Source: Larkinella bovis
GTDB taxonomy: Bacteria > Bacteroidota > Bacteroidia > Cytophagales > Spirosomataceae
Length of the DNA: 64,000 bases
Assembly (NCBI RefSeq): GCF_042655385.1
Contig: NZ_JBHSMA010000017.1
Span: 1-64,000, forward strand
Reading direction: 5' to 3'
The notes beneath the pieces were generated by a model that saw only the letters and a list, made by a program, of their open reading frames with translations, was not told where the DNA came from and ran no database searches. The translations under genes were made by a program, and so were the position numbers. Of the stretch, positions 51,301-58,076 are shown one piece after another. Positions within the stretch are counted from its first letter, which is position 1. Every line of letters begins with the position of its first letter.

Positions 51301-51762
51301 TACCGCCGGGGCACAAAGCTGTTCGTCCGACAAATACGGTTTTAGAAAGGCCACTGCTTCTTCCTTACCAACAATCTGCAATTGACTGATGATAAAAGCC
51401 TTGGCCTCCGGATCGCTCAGTTTTCCGAGCGCCTGCCCGTAGGCCCGGCTGGTCGTGGCCCGCTGGAGTTCTTTGCCCGGTTTGGTGACGTAATAGGAAA
51501 AACCGCCGAGCGCGTATTCGAGGTTGGTATTGTCGCCCCGGCCGGGAGCCGCCAGCCTCAGGACCATGTCCTGAAGGCCTTTCGCTCCCAAAGCCGCGAT
51601 GGCTTCCATACTGGTAGTAAGTTGATTAGCATTCAGCGACGGCATCTGCGCGACGGCGTCGGCAACCCGGTTTTCCAACGGACGCGAATCGGTTTTGGTC
51701 TGCGCCCAGACAGGCGTAACGAGCAGAAGAGAACCGGCAAGGGTAAGGAGGGGTAATTTCAT
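48379..51762 (-). CDS. Secreted HEAT-repeat protein with two DUF1080 domains
   Basis: The 1127-residue exported protein has a signal peptide ending PVWAQ at residue 21. Residues ~30-720 are an alpha-solenoid of HEAT-like repeats (ALGKLSDPEAKAFIISQL, ALVKINTPTAQKTLMQALV, AQLGATGDAALTPALLPGL, AAIPAVAQTGQENALPDLLA). Two DUF1080 (3-keto-disaccharide hydrolase) domains follow. The first, ~724-930, has DGFVALFNGKDLSGWKGLV, GNNICTEKQYRDFEMLVDWK, GIYLRGTPQVQIWDP. The second, ~935-1127, has GFELLFDGRDLSKWVGNT, LYTQKEFSDFVFRFEFQL, LGIRAPLEGDAAYVGMELQI. The solenoid probably scaffolds partners or long glycans. It lies 39 bases after a Tat-exported Gfo/Idh/MocA oxidoreductase gene on the same strand, the likely supplier of keto-glycosides. 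Confidence 0.88.
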   Translation of the reverse strand: MKLPLLTLAGSLLLVTPVWAQTKTDSRPLENRVADAVAQMPSLNANQLTTSMEAIAALGAKGLQDMVLRLAAPGRGDNTNLEYALGGFSYYVTKPGKELQRATTSRAYGQALGKLSDPEAKAFIISQLQIVGKEEAVAFLKPYLSDEQLCAPAVRALVKINTPTAQKTLMQALVASQGNTRLSLVKALGDTRYVPAAPELTRLVQPDDKNLSKVALYALARMATPTAGAVLARAAQGSGYAYDVTEATASYLDYLKQLAVSGRKPQADALARKLLEVCTDEKQVPTRTAALKILVDNNREKSLPVLTKAVLDSSHAYRVAALKLTTGLNNKVLNAQLAKQVARTTGSVQADLIAQLGATGDAALTPALLPGLKSTDQAVRLAAIPAVAQTGQENALPDLLALLKRGTSADRAAIKDAVASMKGSQVAVQLTHSLPSMPVEARATILALLGARAAEASVQQVIAQVRETDATVSQAAAAALPLLVRSEQVPQLVALLTSATDLQTVQSLQRALAAATVSVGDSIQRTDLVVNHLQQAPTAAQGRFLGTLAYIGGPKALEVVRQSFEKGDGMVQPAAVAALADWSTPDAAPALLGIARQNTVASESALNGYIALINRSAFPADQRLLLLQDAMEVARTPQQKVEILKAVSRCRTFQALVFAGHYLDDPVLKQQAASTVGSLVNASREFSGSIVRSLLEKASAVLTGPESEAQRQALLRRLQTVPPDGFVALFNGKDLSGWKGLVADPIKRSKMDAATLAREQQKADSVMRIGWSAKEGLLVFNGHGNNICTEKQYRDFEMLVDWKITKEGDAGIYLRGTPQVQIWDPARVDVGAQVGSGGLYNNKVFESKPLKKADNPVGEWNTFRIIMKGERVTVYLNGVLVTDNTVLENYWDRSQPIFPIEQLELQAHGTYVAYRNIFVRELPQPKPYELTAEEKRDGFELLFDGRDLSKWVGNTKDYVVEDGDIVWYKNGGKGNLYTQKEFSDFVFRFEFQLTPGANNGLGIRAPLEGDAAYVGMELQILDDGADMYKDLQPYQYHGSVYGVIPARRGALKPVGEWNYEEVTVKGNQVKVVLNGIQILNGDIAEASKNGTLDHKEHPGLKRTNGHIGFLGHGSVLRFRNIRVKDLK

Positions 51763-51801
51763 GAAGGGAACAAGTAGTGATGAAAAAGCCGTAAGCCGTT
51801 G

Positions 51802-53073
51802 TCAAATAATCCAGGGAGCGCGCATGGGTTGGTCGATCAGCCGGTTGGCGCCTTCATCCCCCACGAAAACCTGCTTCGCCGGATCAAATTTCAGCGAACG
51901 GCCCAGTTGCAGCGCCACTTTGCCGATGTTGACCAGCGTGCAGGAACGAAAACCATTGGCTTCGTTGAGCGCAAACCGCTTGCGGCCCCGAACGGCGTCT
52001 ACAAAATTGGTGACCTGCGGCAGCGGATCGGGGAAAGCCGCCAGTTTCTTCTGCAAATCCGGAATGTCCGATTTAAAACCGGGGTACAATTTCCCTTTTG
52101 GGCCTTCGATATAGGGCCGGTTTACGTCCTTGCCTTCGCCGTCCAGAATGATTTTGCAGCCATCGGCGTAGGTGTATTCAATCCGGCGCCAGGTGCCGAC
52201 CGCATCGGGATGTTGCTGGGGCGCGTCGATTTCCACCGAGATCGGGCTGGTGTCGTCCTTACCCAGAAAATACTGAACGGGGTCGAGGTAGTGCTGGCCC
52301 ATGTCGCCCAAACCGCCCCCGTCGTAATCCCAGTAACCCCGGAACGTGCCGTGAACCCGGTGCGGATTGTACGGTTTGTAGGGAGCCGGACCCAGCCAGG
52401 ATTCGTAGTCGAGTTCGGGCGGAACGGGCATGGGTTGCAGATTGGTTTGGCCGACCCAGTAAAATTTCCAGTCGAAACCGGTATGGCGGCTCACGGTTAC
52501 GGTCAAGGGCCAGCCGAGCAAACCGCTCTCAACCAGCTTTTTAATCGGTTTTACCGGCGTTCCCATGCCGTAAAAATTATCTTCAAACCGGAACCAGGTG
52601 TTGAGCCGGAAAATCCGCCCGTGTTGCTGCACGGCTTCCATGACCCGTTTCCCTTCGCCGATGGTAGCCGTCATCGGTTTTTCGCACCAGATGTCTTTCC
52701 CGGCGCGGGCAGCTTCGGCGGCCATAATGCCGTGCCAGTGGGGTGGTGTCGCGATGTGGACAATATCGACTTCGGGCAACTGAATCAGTTCGCGGTAGTC
52801 GGCGAAGGTTTTCAGGCCGGGGTCTTTGATCAGTCCTTTGGCGATTTCCAGGTGGTTCCGGTCCACATCGCAGATAGCGGCCACGCGCGTTCCGGCGTAC
52901 GGAATATGGCCCCGGCCCATACCGCCGACGCCGATGATGCCTTTGGCAAGCTGATCGCTCGGAGCCAGATAGCCTTTGCCCAGCACGTGCCGGGGTACAA
53001 TGGTAAAAGCCGCCAGTGTACCCAGCGACTGTTTCAGAAATGTTCGTCTGGAAGGGATTTGTTTTTCTTGCAT
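51802..53073 (-). CDS. Tat-exported Gfo/Idh/MocA-family oxidoreductase
   Basis: The 423-residue NAD(P)-dependent sugar oxidoreductase carries a twin-arginine signal (PSRRTFLKQSLGTLAAF), meaning it is exported folded with its cofactor. The start was moved to ATG 53073 (MQEKQIPSRR), because the longer frame would bury the signal. The Rossmann motif is IIGVGGMGRGHI, followed by ICDVDRNH. The catalytic-loop motif EKP is in WCEKPMTATIGEG. YWDYDGGGLGDMGQHYLDP is the substrate-pocket helix with GGG and His. Members of this exported branch oxidise glycosides to 3-keto forms. It precedes the HEAT/DUF1080 gene by 39 bases and is divergent from a second such oxidoreductase. Confidence 0.9.
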   Translation of the reverse strand: MQEKQIPSRRTFLKQSLGTLAAFTIVPRHVLGKGYLAPSDQLAKGIIGVGGMGRGHIPYAGTRVAAICDVDRNHLEIAKGLIKDPGLKTFADYRELIQLPEVDIVHIATPPHWHGIMAAEAARAGKDIWCEKPMTATIGEGKRVMEAVQQHGRIFRLNTWFRFEDNFYGMGTPVKPIKKLVESGLLGWPLTVTVSRHTGFDWKFYWVGQTNLQPMPVPPELDYESWLGPAPYKPYNPHRVHGTFRGYWDYDGGGLGDMGQHYLDPVQYFLGKDDTSPISVEIDAPQQHPDAVGTWRRIEYTYADGCKIILDGEGKDVNRPYIEGPKGKLYPGFKSDIPDLQKKLAAFPDPLPQVTNFVDAVRGRKRFALNEANGFRSCTLVNIGKVALQLGRSLKFDPAKQVFVGDEGANRLIDQPMRAPWII

Positions 53074-53119
53074 TTCGCCAAATTTCAGATTGTATACCCT
53101 GAATACTACTACTGCCCAT

Positions 53120-53497
53120 TCATCCGTTTGGGCTATTTCCAACCAACAGGCAGGCCAGATTCAACCCCGGTTTTACGTTGACAAGGACCGGGGTGGATAA
53201 AGTATAGTTGTGCTTGTTATAAACCAGGCCCGGAATGGGGACGATTCCATTGCCATCCAGATACCCTCTTTTAGTCAGCACCTGGTGCTGACTGCCCGGT
53301 TGCAGAAAGGCATACGGTAGCAGGTCGAAATGGTCGCCGGCCCGGCCCCAGGTGCCGGCCACCCGCCCGGGATTCGGAGCCCTGTCCGGCAGCATTTCCA
53401 GGCTATAGAATTTAGTTCTTCGCCCTCCGGCATCCGGATTGATCTGACCATACACCGTGGTGATGGTCAACAGCAAGGCAATCAGGAATCGGATCAT
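53120..53497 (-). CDS. Small secreted protein of unknown function
   Basis: This 125-residue frame starts MIRFLIALLLTITTVYGQ, a convincing signal peptide, followed by mostly beta-type sequence (FYSLEMLPDRAPNPGRVAGT, LPYAFLQPGSQHQVLTKRGY, NKHNYTLSTPVLVNVKPGLN). No family is recognised. It is 46 bases upstream of the Tat oxidoreductase on the same strand and would be the first gene of that operon. Its 5' end faces the second oxidoreductase gene. The clean signal peptide and position argue for a real gene; the lack of recognisable homology keeps confidence moderate. Confidence 0.55.
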   Translation of the reverse strand: MIRFLIALLLTITTVYGQINPDAGGRRTKFYSLEMLPDRAPNPGRVAGTWGRAGDHFDLLPYAFLQPGSQHQVLTKRGYLDGNGIVPIPGLVYNKHNYTLSTPVLVNVKPGLNLACLLVGNSPNG

Positions 53498-53673
53498 GGT
53501 GAAGGGGTATCGCAGGAAGGCCCCAAATTACAATTTTACCACACGAAAAGAAATATAACGCCCTCCGGATTCCATCGCGCCAGCGATTACTGGTCTATTT
53601 CGCCGGGTCTTTTTCCGGACTTATTATAAAAAGTCGTAAATTACGTGCTCCTGTAAACTCATTTTTTAGCATT

Positions 53674-55077
53674 ATGGAAAACCCTGAACAGGTTCCTTCT
53701 CGTCGATCCTTTCTGAAAACATTGGGTCTGGCTGGAACCGCAGCGGCCGCCGTTCCCGCCACGCTTGCCCAAGCCGGAACCGCACCGGCGTACCTTAATC
53801 TGGTCAAAAGCCACCGTAGTACAGCCGCTAACGACAAAATTCGCATCGCCCTCGTCGGAACGGGCGGCATGGGAATTGGCGATACGCAAACGGCGTTGAT
53901 GGTTGAGAACGTCGAGATGGTAGCCGCCTGCGACCTGTATGATGGTCGGTTGCGCCGGGCCAAAGAACTCTGGGGCGACGCCCTGTTTACGACCAGAGAC
54001 TACCGCCAGATTCTGGAGCGGACGGATGTGGATGCGATCATCAACGGAACTACCGACCACTGGCACGAAAAAATTTCGTCGGATGCCATGCGCAAAGGCA
54101 AGCACGTCTACTGCGAAAAACCGATGGTGCAGAAAGTCGAAGACGGGCATACGCTGATCAAGGTGCAGAAAGAAACCGGCAAGGTCTTTCAGGTCGGTAG
54201 CCAGTTTGCCAGCTCCATCATCATCACCAAAGCCAAAGAATTGCTCAAGGCCGGCGACATCGGCGAGCTGGTGTTTGCCGAAGCCCAGTATGACCGGCAC
54301 AGCGCCATGGGTGCGTGGCAATATTCGATTCCGCCCGATGCGTCGCCCCAAACCGTGGATTGGGACACCTACCTCGGAACGGCCAAAAAACGCGAGTGGG
54401 ACCCGAAGCGGTTTTTCCGCTGGAGAAACTACCAGGATTACGGAACCGGCGTAGCGGGTGACCTCTACGTCCACCTGCTGACGACGCTGCACACCATTAC
54501 GGGTTCGAAAGGCCCCAACCGGGTGTACGCCAGCGGAGGGCTGCGGTTCTGGAAAGACGGCCGCGATGTGCCCGATATTCACCTGGCGATTTTCGATTAT
54601 CCGAAAACCGCCGAGCATCCCGAGTTCAACCTGACCACCCGGAGCAACTTCGTCGATGGTGGCGGAGGTGGGTACCTCGTGCGGCTAGTTGGCACGGAGG
54701 GGGATTTGTCCATCGGCTGGGACAGCCTGACGGTTCGGCACCACAAACTGCCGAAAGCCCCCGGTTTGTCGATCGACAATTTCCCGAAAGACCAGAAGGA
54801 AGCCTACCTTAAGGAATACAATAAACTGTATCCGAACCGTCCCGAAATGGAAGGGCCGCGCGAAATGGTGTACAAAACGCCGAAGGATTACAAGGGCGAC
54901 CGCTACGAACACTTTGTCAACTTCTTCGATTCGATCCGGAACCAGAAACCGGTGATTGAAGATGCGACGTTCGGGCTCCGCGCCTGCGGCCCCACCCAGT
55001 GCGGCAACATCAGTCTGTTCAAGAAGCAGATTGTCAATTGGGACCCGAATGCGATGAAAATTATGAATGCGGTATAG
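53674..55077 (+). CDS. Tat-exported Gfo/Idh/MocA-family oxidoreductase (second copy)
   Basis: The 467-residue oxidoreductase has a twin-arginine signal (VPSRRSFLKTLGLAGTAAAA). The Rossmann motif is IALVGTGGMGIGDTQ, with VAACDLYDGRLRRAKEL after it. NGTTDHWHEKISSDAM and YCEKPMVQKVEDGHTL contain the EKP catalytic-loop signature. The C-terminal part holds PKRFFRWRNYQDYGTGVAGD, a glycine/aspartate helix near the active site, and VDGGGGGYLVRLVGTEGD. It differs clearly in sequence from the copy at 51802, so it is not a recent duplicate. It is divergent from that unit across a 176-base region and is followed by the DUF1080 gene at 55174 in the same direction, giving a second oxidoreductase-hydrolase pair. 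Confidence 0.9.
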   Translation: MENPEQVPSRRSFLKTLGLAGTAAAAVPATLAQAGTAPAYLNLVKSHRSTAANDKIRIALVGTGGMGIGDTQTALMVENVEMVAACDLYDGRLRRAKELWGDALFTTRDYRQILERTDVDAIINGTTDHWHEKISSDAMRKGKHVYCEKPMVQKVEDGHTLIKVQKETGKVFQVGSQFASSIIITKAKELLKAGDIGELVFAEAQYDRHSAMGAWQYSIPPDASPQTVDWDTYLGTAKKREWDPKRFFRWRNYQDYGTGVAGDLYVHLLTTLHTITGSKGPNRVYASGGLRFWKDGRDVPDIHLAIFDYPKTAEHPEFNLTTRSNFVDGGGGGYLVRLVGTEGDLSIGWDSLTVRHHKLPKAPGLSIDNFPKDQKEAYLKEYNKLYPNRPEMEGPREMVYKTPKDYKGDRYEHFVNFFDSIRNQKPVIEDATFGLRACGPTQCGNISLFKKQIVNWDPNAMKIMNAV

Positions 55078-55080
55078 GTA

Positions 55081-55158
55081 ATTCGTCTAACGTTTAGGGT
55101 TTGAGGTTTAACGGTTTGGAGTAAGCCTTAAACGTTAAACTTCAGACCTTAAACGAAT
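55081..55158 (+). repeat. Long inverted repeat (GTTTAACGTTTAAGG type)
   Basis: The left part 55081-55119 and the right part 55128-55158 form an imperfect stem. ATTCGT/ACGAAT close the base, a seven-base insertion CTAACGT bulges on the left, and the remaining differences in the main stem are G-U or U-G wobbles in the plus-strand RNA. Arms are built from reiterated GTTTAACG/CGTTTAAG words. It sits between the oxidoreductase and DUF1080 genes of one transcription direction. Confidence 0.75.
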
Positions 55159-55173
55159 ACAAACAATTGAACC

Positions 55174-55875
55174 ATGAAAAAAGCATCCCTCGCTATCGGT
55201 CTGCTGGCCGGTGTGATTACCTTGATGAGCCTGTCGAACATAGGCAGCTCGAAACCCGGCAAATGGGTGGCCCTGTTCGACGGAAAAACGACCAGCGGCT
55301 GGCACAGCTACCTGAAAGACCACGTGGTGGGCTGGAACATTGAAGATGGCGCCTTGACCCCCGATGGAACGGGTGGCGACCTGGTCACGGACAAGGAGTT
55401 CGAAAACTTCGAATTTGAATTTGAATTTAAAATCCCGGCCGAAAGCAATAGTGGCGTGGTTTACAAAGTCATTGAAGACCCCGCTAACAAAGCAACCTAC
55501 TGGTCAGGACCGGAATACCAGGTTATCGACGACAAAAACTACCCCCTGGGCAACGGCCAGAAATTGAAAGACAGCCAATTGACCGGTGCCAACTACGATC
55601 TTCAGGGCCCCAGCGACCCCAGCGCGGTAAAGGCTCCGGGCCAGTGGAACAAAGCCCGCATTGTTGTGAATAACAACAACGTGCAGCATTTCCTGAACGG
55701 CAAGAAGGTTGTCGAGTATGTTTACGGCAGTGATGCGTGGAAAGCAATGGTAGCGAAGAGCAAATTCAAGGATTTGCCGTATGCCAAAGCCCACGCCAAA
55801 GGCAAAATTGCTTTGCAAAGCCACAATCCGAAAGAGAAAGTATGGTACCGTAATCTCCGGATTCGGGAATTGTAA
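55174..55875 (+). CDS. Exported single-domain DUF1080 protein (3-keto-glycoside hydrolase family)
   Basis: The 233-residue protein has an N-terminal hydrophobic segment (ASLAIGLLAGVITLMSLS), acting as a signal peptide or anchor. The DUF1080 fold covers residues ~28-233: KWVALFDGKTTSGWHSYLK, GWNIEDGALTPDGTGGDLVT, FENFEFEFEFKIPAESNSGV, YWSGPEYQVIDDKNYPLG, APGQWNKARIVVNNNNVQHF, GKIALQSHNPKEKVWYRNLR. It is of the compact type that follows Gfo/Idh/MocA genes, matching its position 96 bases behind the oxidoreductase. The expected reaction is cleavage of 3-keto-glycosides made by that enzyme. Its TAA stop is part of a 16-base palindrome (AAAACCGTACGGTTTT at 55875-55890 begins at its last base). Confidence 0.88.
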   Translation: MKKASLAIGLLAGVITLMSLSNIGSSKPGKWVALFDGKTTSGWHSYLKDHVVGWNIEDGALTPDGTGGDLVTDKEFENFEFEFEFKIPAESNSGVVYKVIEDPANKATYWSGPEYQVIDDKNYPLGNGQKLKDSQLTGANYDLQGPSDPSAVKAPGQWNKARIVVNNNNVQHFLNGKKVVEYVYGSDAWKAMVAKSKFKDLPYAKAHAKGKIALQSHNPKEKVWYRNLRIREL

Positions 55876-55901
55876 AAACCGTACGGTTTTCTGATGCTAC
55901 G

Positions 55902-55946
55902 CAGCCGCAGCCCGGAAGTGAAAACTGGCTGCGGCTGTACGTTTTT
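55902..55946 (+). terminator. Intrinsic terminator after the DUF1080 gene
   Basis: CAGCCGCAGCC (55902-55912) pairs perfectly with GGCTGCGGCTG (55927-55937) around a 14-base loop, and TTTTTT follows at 55942-55947. The facing LytTR gene ends ten bases further on. Confidence 0.9.
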
Positions 55947-55955
55947 TATGGGCTA

Positions 55956-56732
55956 CTACCCCGACTGATTCAGAAACGCCTGGATTTTGTCGCGGTAATT
56001 GCGGGTCCATTTGAGGATCGAGCCGGTTTTTAGCCGGACGATGTAATCGCCGTTGAAGTGCGTTTCCACTTCCTGAATAGCAGCCAGGTTGACGATATGC
56101 GAGCGGTGAATCCGGACAAACTGGTTGGGGTCGAGCCGGGTTTCGAGCTTGGTCAGGCTGTCGTAAATAATGTGTTTGCCCGTCGCCGTGTGCAGCGTCA
56201 CGTAATTGCCATCGGCATCCAGGTAGTGAACGTCGTTTAAATCCACGAAATACATCCGTCCCTGCTCCTTCACCAGCAGACGCGACAGAAACTCGCGGGG
56301 TGGAGCGGGCGTCTGGTTCGCCAGGAGTTGCGCCAGCAGGGCTTCAATCCGGGGCTGGTTCCGGCTGTTGAGTCGCTCCAGCGCCCGGCCCAGCGCCTGC
56401 CCGAACCGAAGGTCGTCGAACGGTTTGAGCAGGTAATCAATCGCGTTGACTTCAAACGCCTGCAAAGCGTACTGGTCGTAGGCCGTCGTAAAAACCACCG
56501 TCGGCTGGTGATCGGGCCAGACCTGCCGCAGCACGCTGAAGCCGTCGAACCGGGGCATTTGAATATCGAGAAAAATAAGATGCGGGCGGTGGTGCAGAAT
56601 CTTTTGCACGGCCTCCTGCCCGTTGGCAGCTTCATCCACCACGTTCAGCATGGGCCTATCGGCCAGCAACGTACGGATCACCTCCCGGGCTGCCAGTTCG
56701 TCGTCAATGATGAGGGTGTGGTAGGGACTCAT
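55956..56732 (-). CDS. LytTR-type response regulator
   Basis: The 258-residue transcription regulator starts at ATG 56732 (MSPYHTLIIDDELAAREVIR). The receiver domain (1-120) has the acid pair in LIIDDE, the phospho-acceptor Asp in HLIFLDIQMPRFDGF, Thr in VVFTTAYDQYAL and Lys in DYLLKPF. The LytTR DNA-binding domain (~150-255) has YFVDLNDVHYLDADGNYVTL, LDPNQFVRIHRSHIVNLAAI and VRLKTGSILKWTRNYRDKI. It is paired with the LytS-type histidine kinase encoded 72 bases upstream on the same strand. The pair stands behind the GH44 gene, separated from it by a terminator-like hairpin. Confidence 0.95.
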   Translation of the reverse strand: MSPYHTLIIDDELAAREVIRTLLADRPMLNVVDEAANGQEAVQKILHHRPHLIFLDIQMPRFDGFSVLRQVWPDHQPTVVFTTAYDQYALQAFEVNAIDYLLKPFDDLRFGQALGRALERLNSRNQPRIEALLAQLLANQTPAPPREFLSRLLVKEQGRMYFVDLNDVHYLDADGNYVTLHTATGKHIIYDSLTKLETRLDPNQFVRIHRSHIVNLAAIQEVETHFNGDYIVRLKTGSILKWTRNYRDKIQAFLNQSG

Positions 56733-56804
56733 AGATCCGTAACATATGATAAATGGTATCTGTAAGGTACTATCTCTCCGGTTGTTTTCCAAAAAGAAAA
56801 CCGC

Positions 56805-58001
56805 CTAAACAGCCTGTGAACGGGATTCCCGGGAAGTGGGTGGCGTTACCAGAGAACACTGGCACGGAATCAGCAAACGCACGGTGGTGGTGCCGCCCGG
56901 TGGCTGCTCAAACCGCAATTCGGCTTTCTCCCCGTAGGCTTTCTGCAACCGCGAAAGCGTGTTGGACAACCCCAGCCCGGTGCCGGACGTATCGTGCAAC
57001 TGGTTCTGCCCCAAGCCATTGTCAAATACCTCAATGACGACCGTATCATCCATCCGCTGAACTGTGATCCGAATCAGTGCCCCTTCCGTCATGTCGGCAA
57101 TCCCGTGGGTAATGGCATTTTCGACGAGCGGTTGCAGAATCAACTGCGGCAACAAACACTCCTCGGCTTCGGGCGGCACGATATACTCCACCGTCAGGCG
57201 GTCTTCGAAGCGAATCTGCTGAATGGACAGGTATTGCCGCGTCAGGGTCATTTCGTCCCCCAGGCTGATAAAATTGGCCTGCTGGCGCATCAGCACGCTC
57301 CGGAGCAGATCGCTCAGGGTCGTTACCATCAAAGCCGCCCGCCGAACCTGATTCCGCAGCATCAGGCTCACCACCGTATGCAGCGTATTGAACAGGAAAT
57401 GCGGATTCAGCTGCATCTTCAGCGCCTGCAACTGCGCATTGGCCAACTGGCTTTTGAGTTGTTCGTTGACAAGTTCGGTCTGCAAATGCTGTTGTTTCAG
57501 CGATTGCAACTGGTACACATACGTCAGCACGTTGTAGCAAACCACCAGGAGCATGTACTGGGTAAAGGCGGTTCCGAAACTTAGGAAGAAAATCGTCACC
57601 ACCCGCCGAACCGTGATGACCCGACCCTGTTCGTAGGCGATAGCCGATCCCAGCAGGAGATGTTGAATGGCCAGCTCAAGAGCGTAAAGTCCCCCTGCAA
57701 TCAGCAAATGCGTAATAACCTGCCTGACCACCCATTTCGTCCCCCGGTTTCTCAACAACGAAAACCGCTGGGCGCAGAGAATAATCACCGGCGTAAGGCC
57801 CCACCAAAACAGAAACTCGATCAGCCAGTAGAGCGTCTCGGTATAATACATCTGGCGGTTGGGAGTCAGAAACCAGACCATCGTTGCCTGGCAATACCAG
57901 ATCACGGCAAAAAACAGCCAATACAAAAAACTGTACCACCAGAACTGGCGGACGGTCATGGGCAGACCGGAAGTCAACAGGATTCGGTTGATCAACTTCA
58001 T
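56805..58001 (-). CDS. LytS/YehU-type sensor histidine kinase
   Basis: The 398-residue inner-membrane kinase has six hydrophobic segments in residues ~15-180, for example FLYWLFFAVIWYCQATMVWF, TLYWLIEFLFWWGLTPVIIL, and TIFFLSFGTAFTQYMLLVVC. A coiled-coil linker (LQSLKQQHLQTELVNEQLKS) follows. The His_kinase motif has the phospho-acceptor in MQLNPHFLFNTLHTVVSL. The ATPase domain is LILQPLVENAITHGI (N-box), IEVFDNGLGQNQL and TGLGLSNTLSRLQKAYG. The start was set at ATG 58001 (MKLINRILLT), since a terminator-like hairpin at 58024 lies within the longer frame. Its partner regulator is the next gene. The stimulus is unknown; no periplasmic sensor domain is visible. Confidence 0.93.
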   Translation of the reverse strand: MKLINRILLTSGLPMTVRQFWWYSFLYWLFFAVIWYCQATMVWFLTPNRQMYYTETLYWLIEFLFWWGLTPVIILCAQRFSLLRNRGTKWVVRQVITHLLIAGGLYALELAIQHLLLGSAIAYEQGRVITVRRVVTIFFLSFGTAFTQYMLLVVCYNVLTYVYQLQSLKQQHLQTELVNEQLKSQLANAQLQALKMQLNPHFLFNTLHTVVSLMLRNQVRRAALMVTTLSDLLRSVLMRQQANFISLGDEMTLTRQYLSIQQIRFEDRLTVEYIVPPEAEECLLPQLILQPLVENAITHGIADMTEGALIRITVQRMDDTVVIEVFDNGLGQNQLHDTSGTGLGLSNTLSRLQKAYGEKAELRFEQPPGGTTTVRLLIPCQCSLVTPPTSRESRSQAV

Positions 58002-58023
58002 GGGTTCGGCAAAAAACAAACAC

Positions 58024-58047
58024 AAGGCCACCCGGTTGGGCGGCCTT
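58024..58047 (-). terminator. Hairpin terminator between the GH44 and kinase genes
   Basis: On the minus strand a 10-bp stem (AAGGCC, then a G-U pair, then CCC with GGG) closes on AACC, followed by GTGTTTGTTTTTTG. It begins 30 bases after the GH44 stop and ends 23 bases before the kinase ATG, so some attenuation between the two is expected. Confidence 0.75.
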
Positions 58048-58076
58048 GTGAACGTATACACGCGCAATGTACTTAT

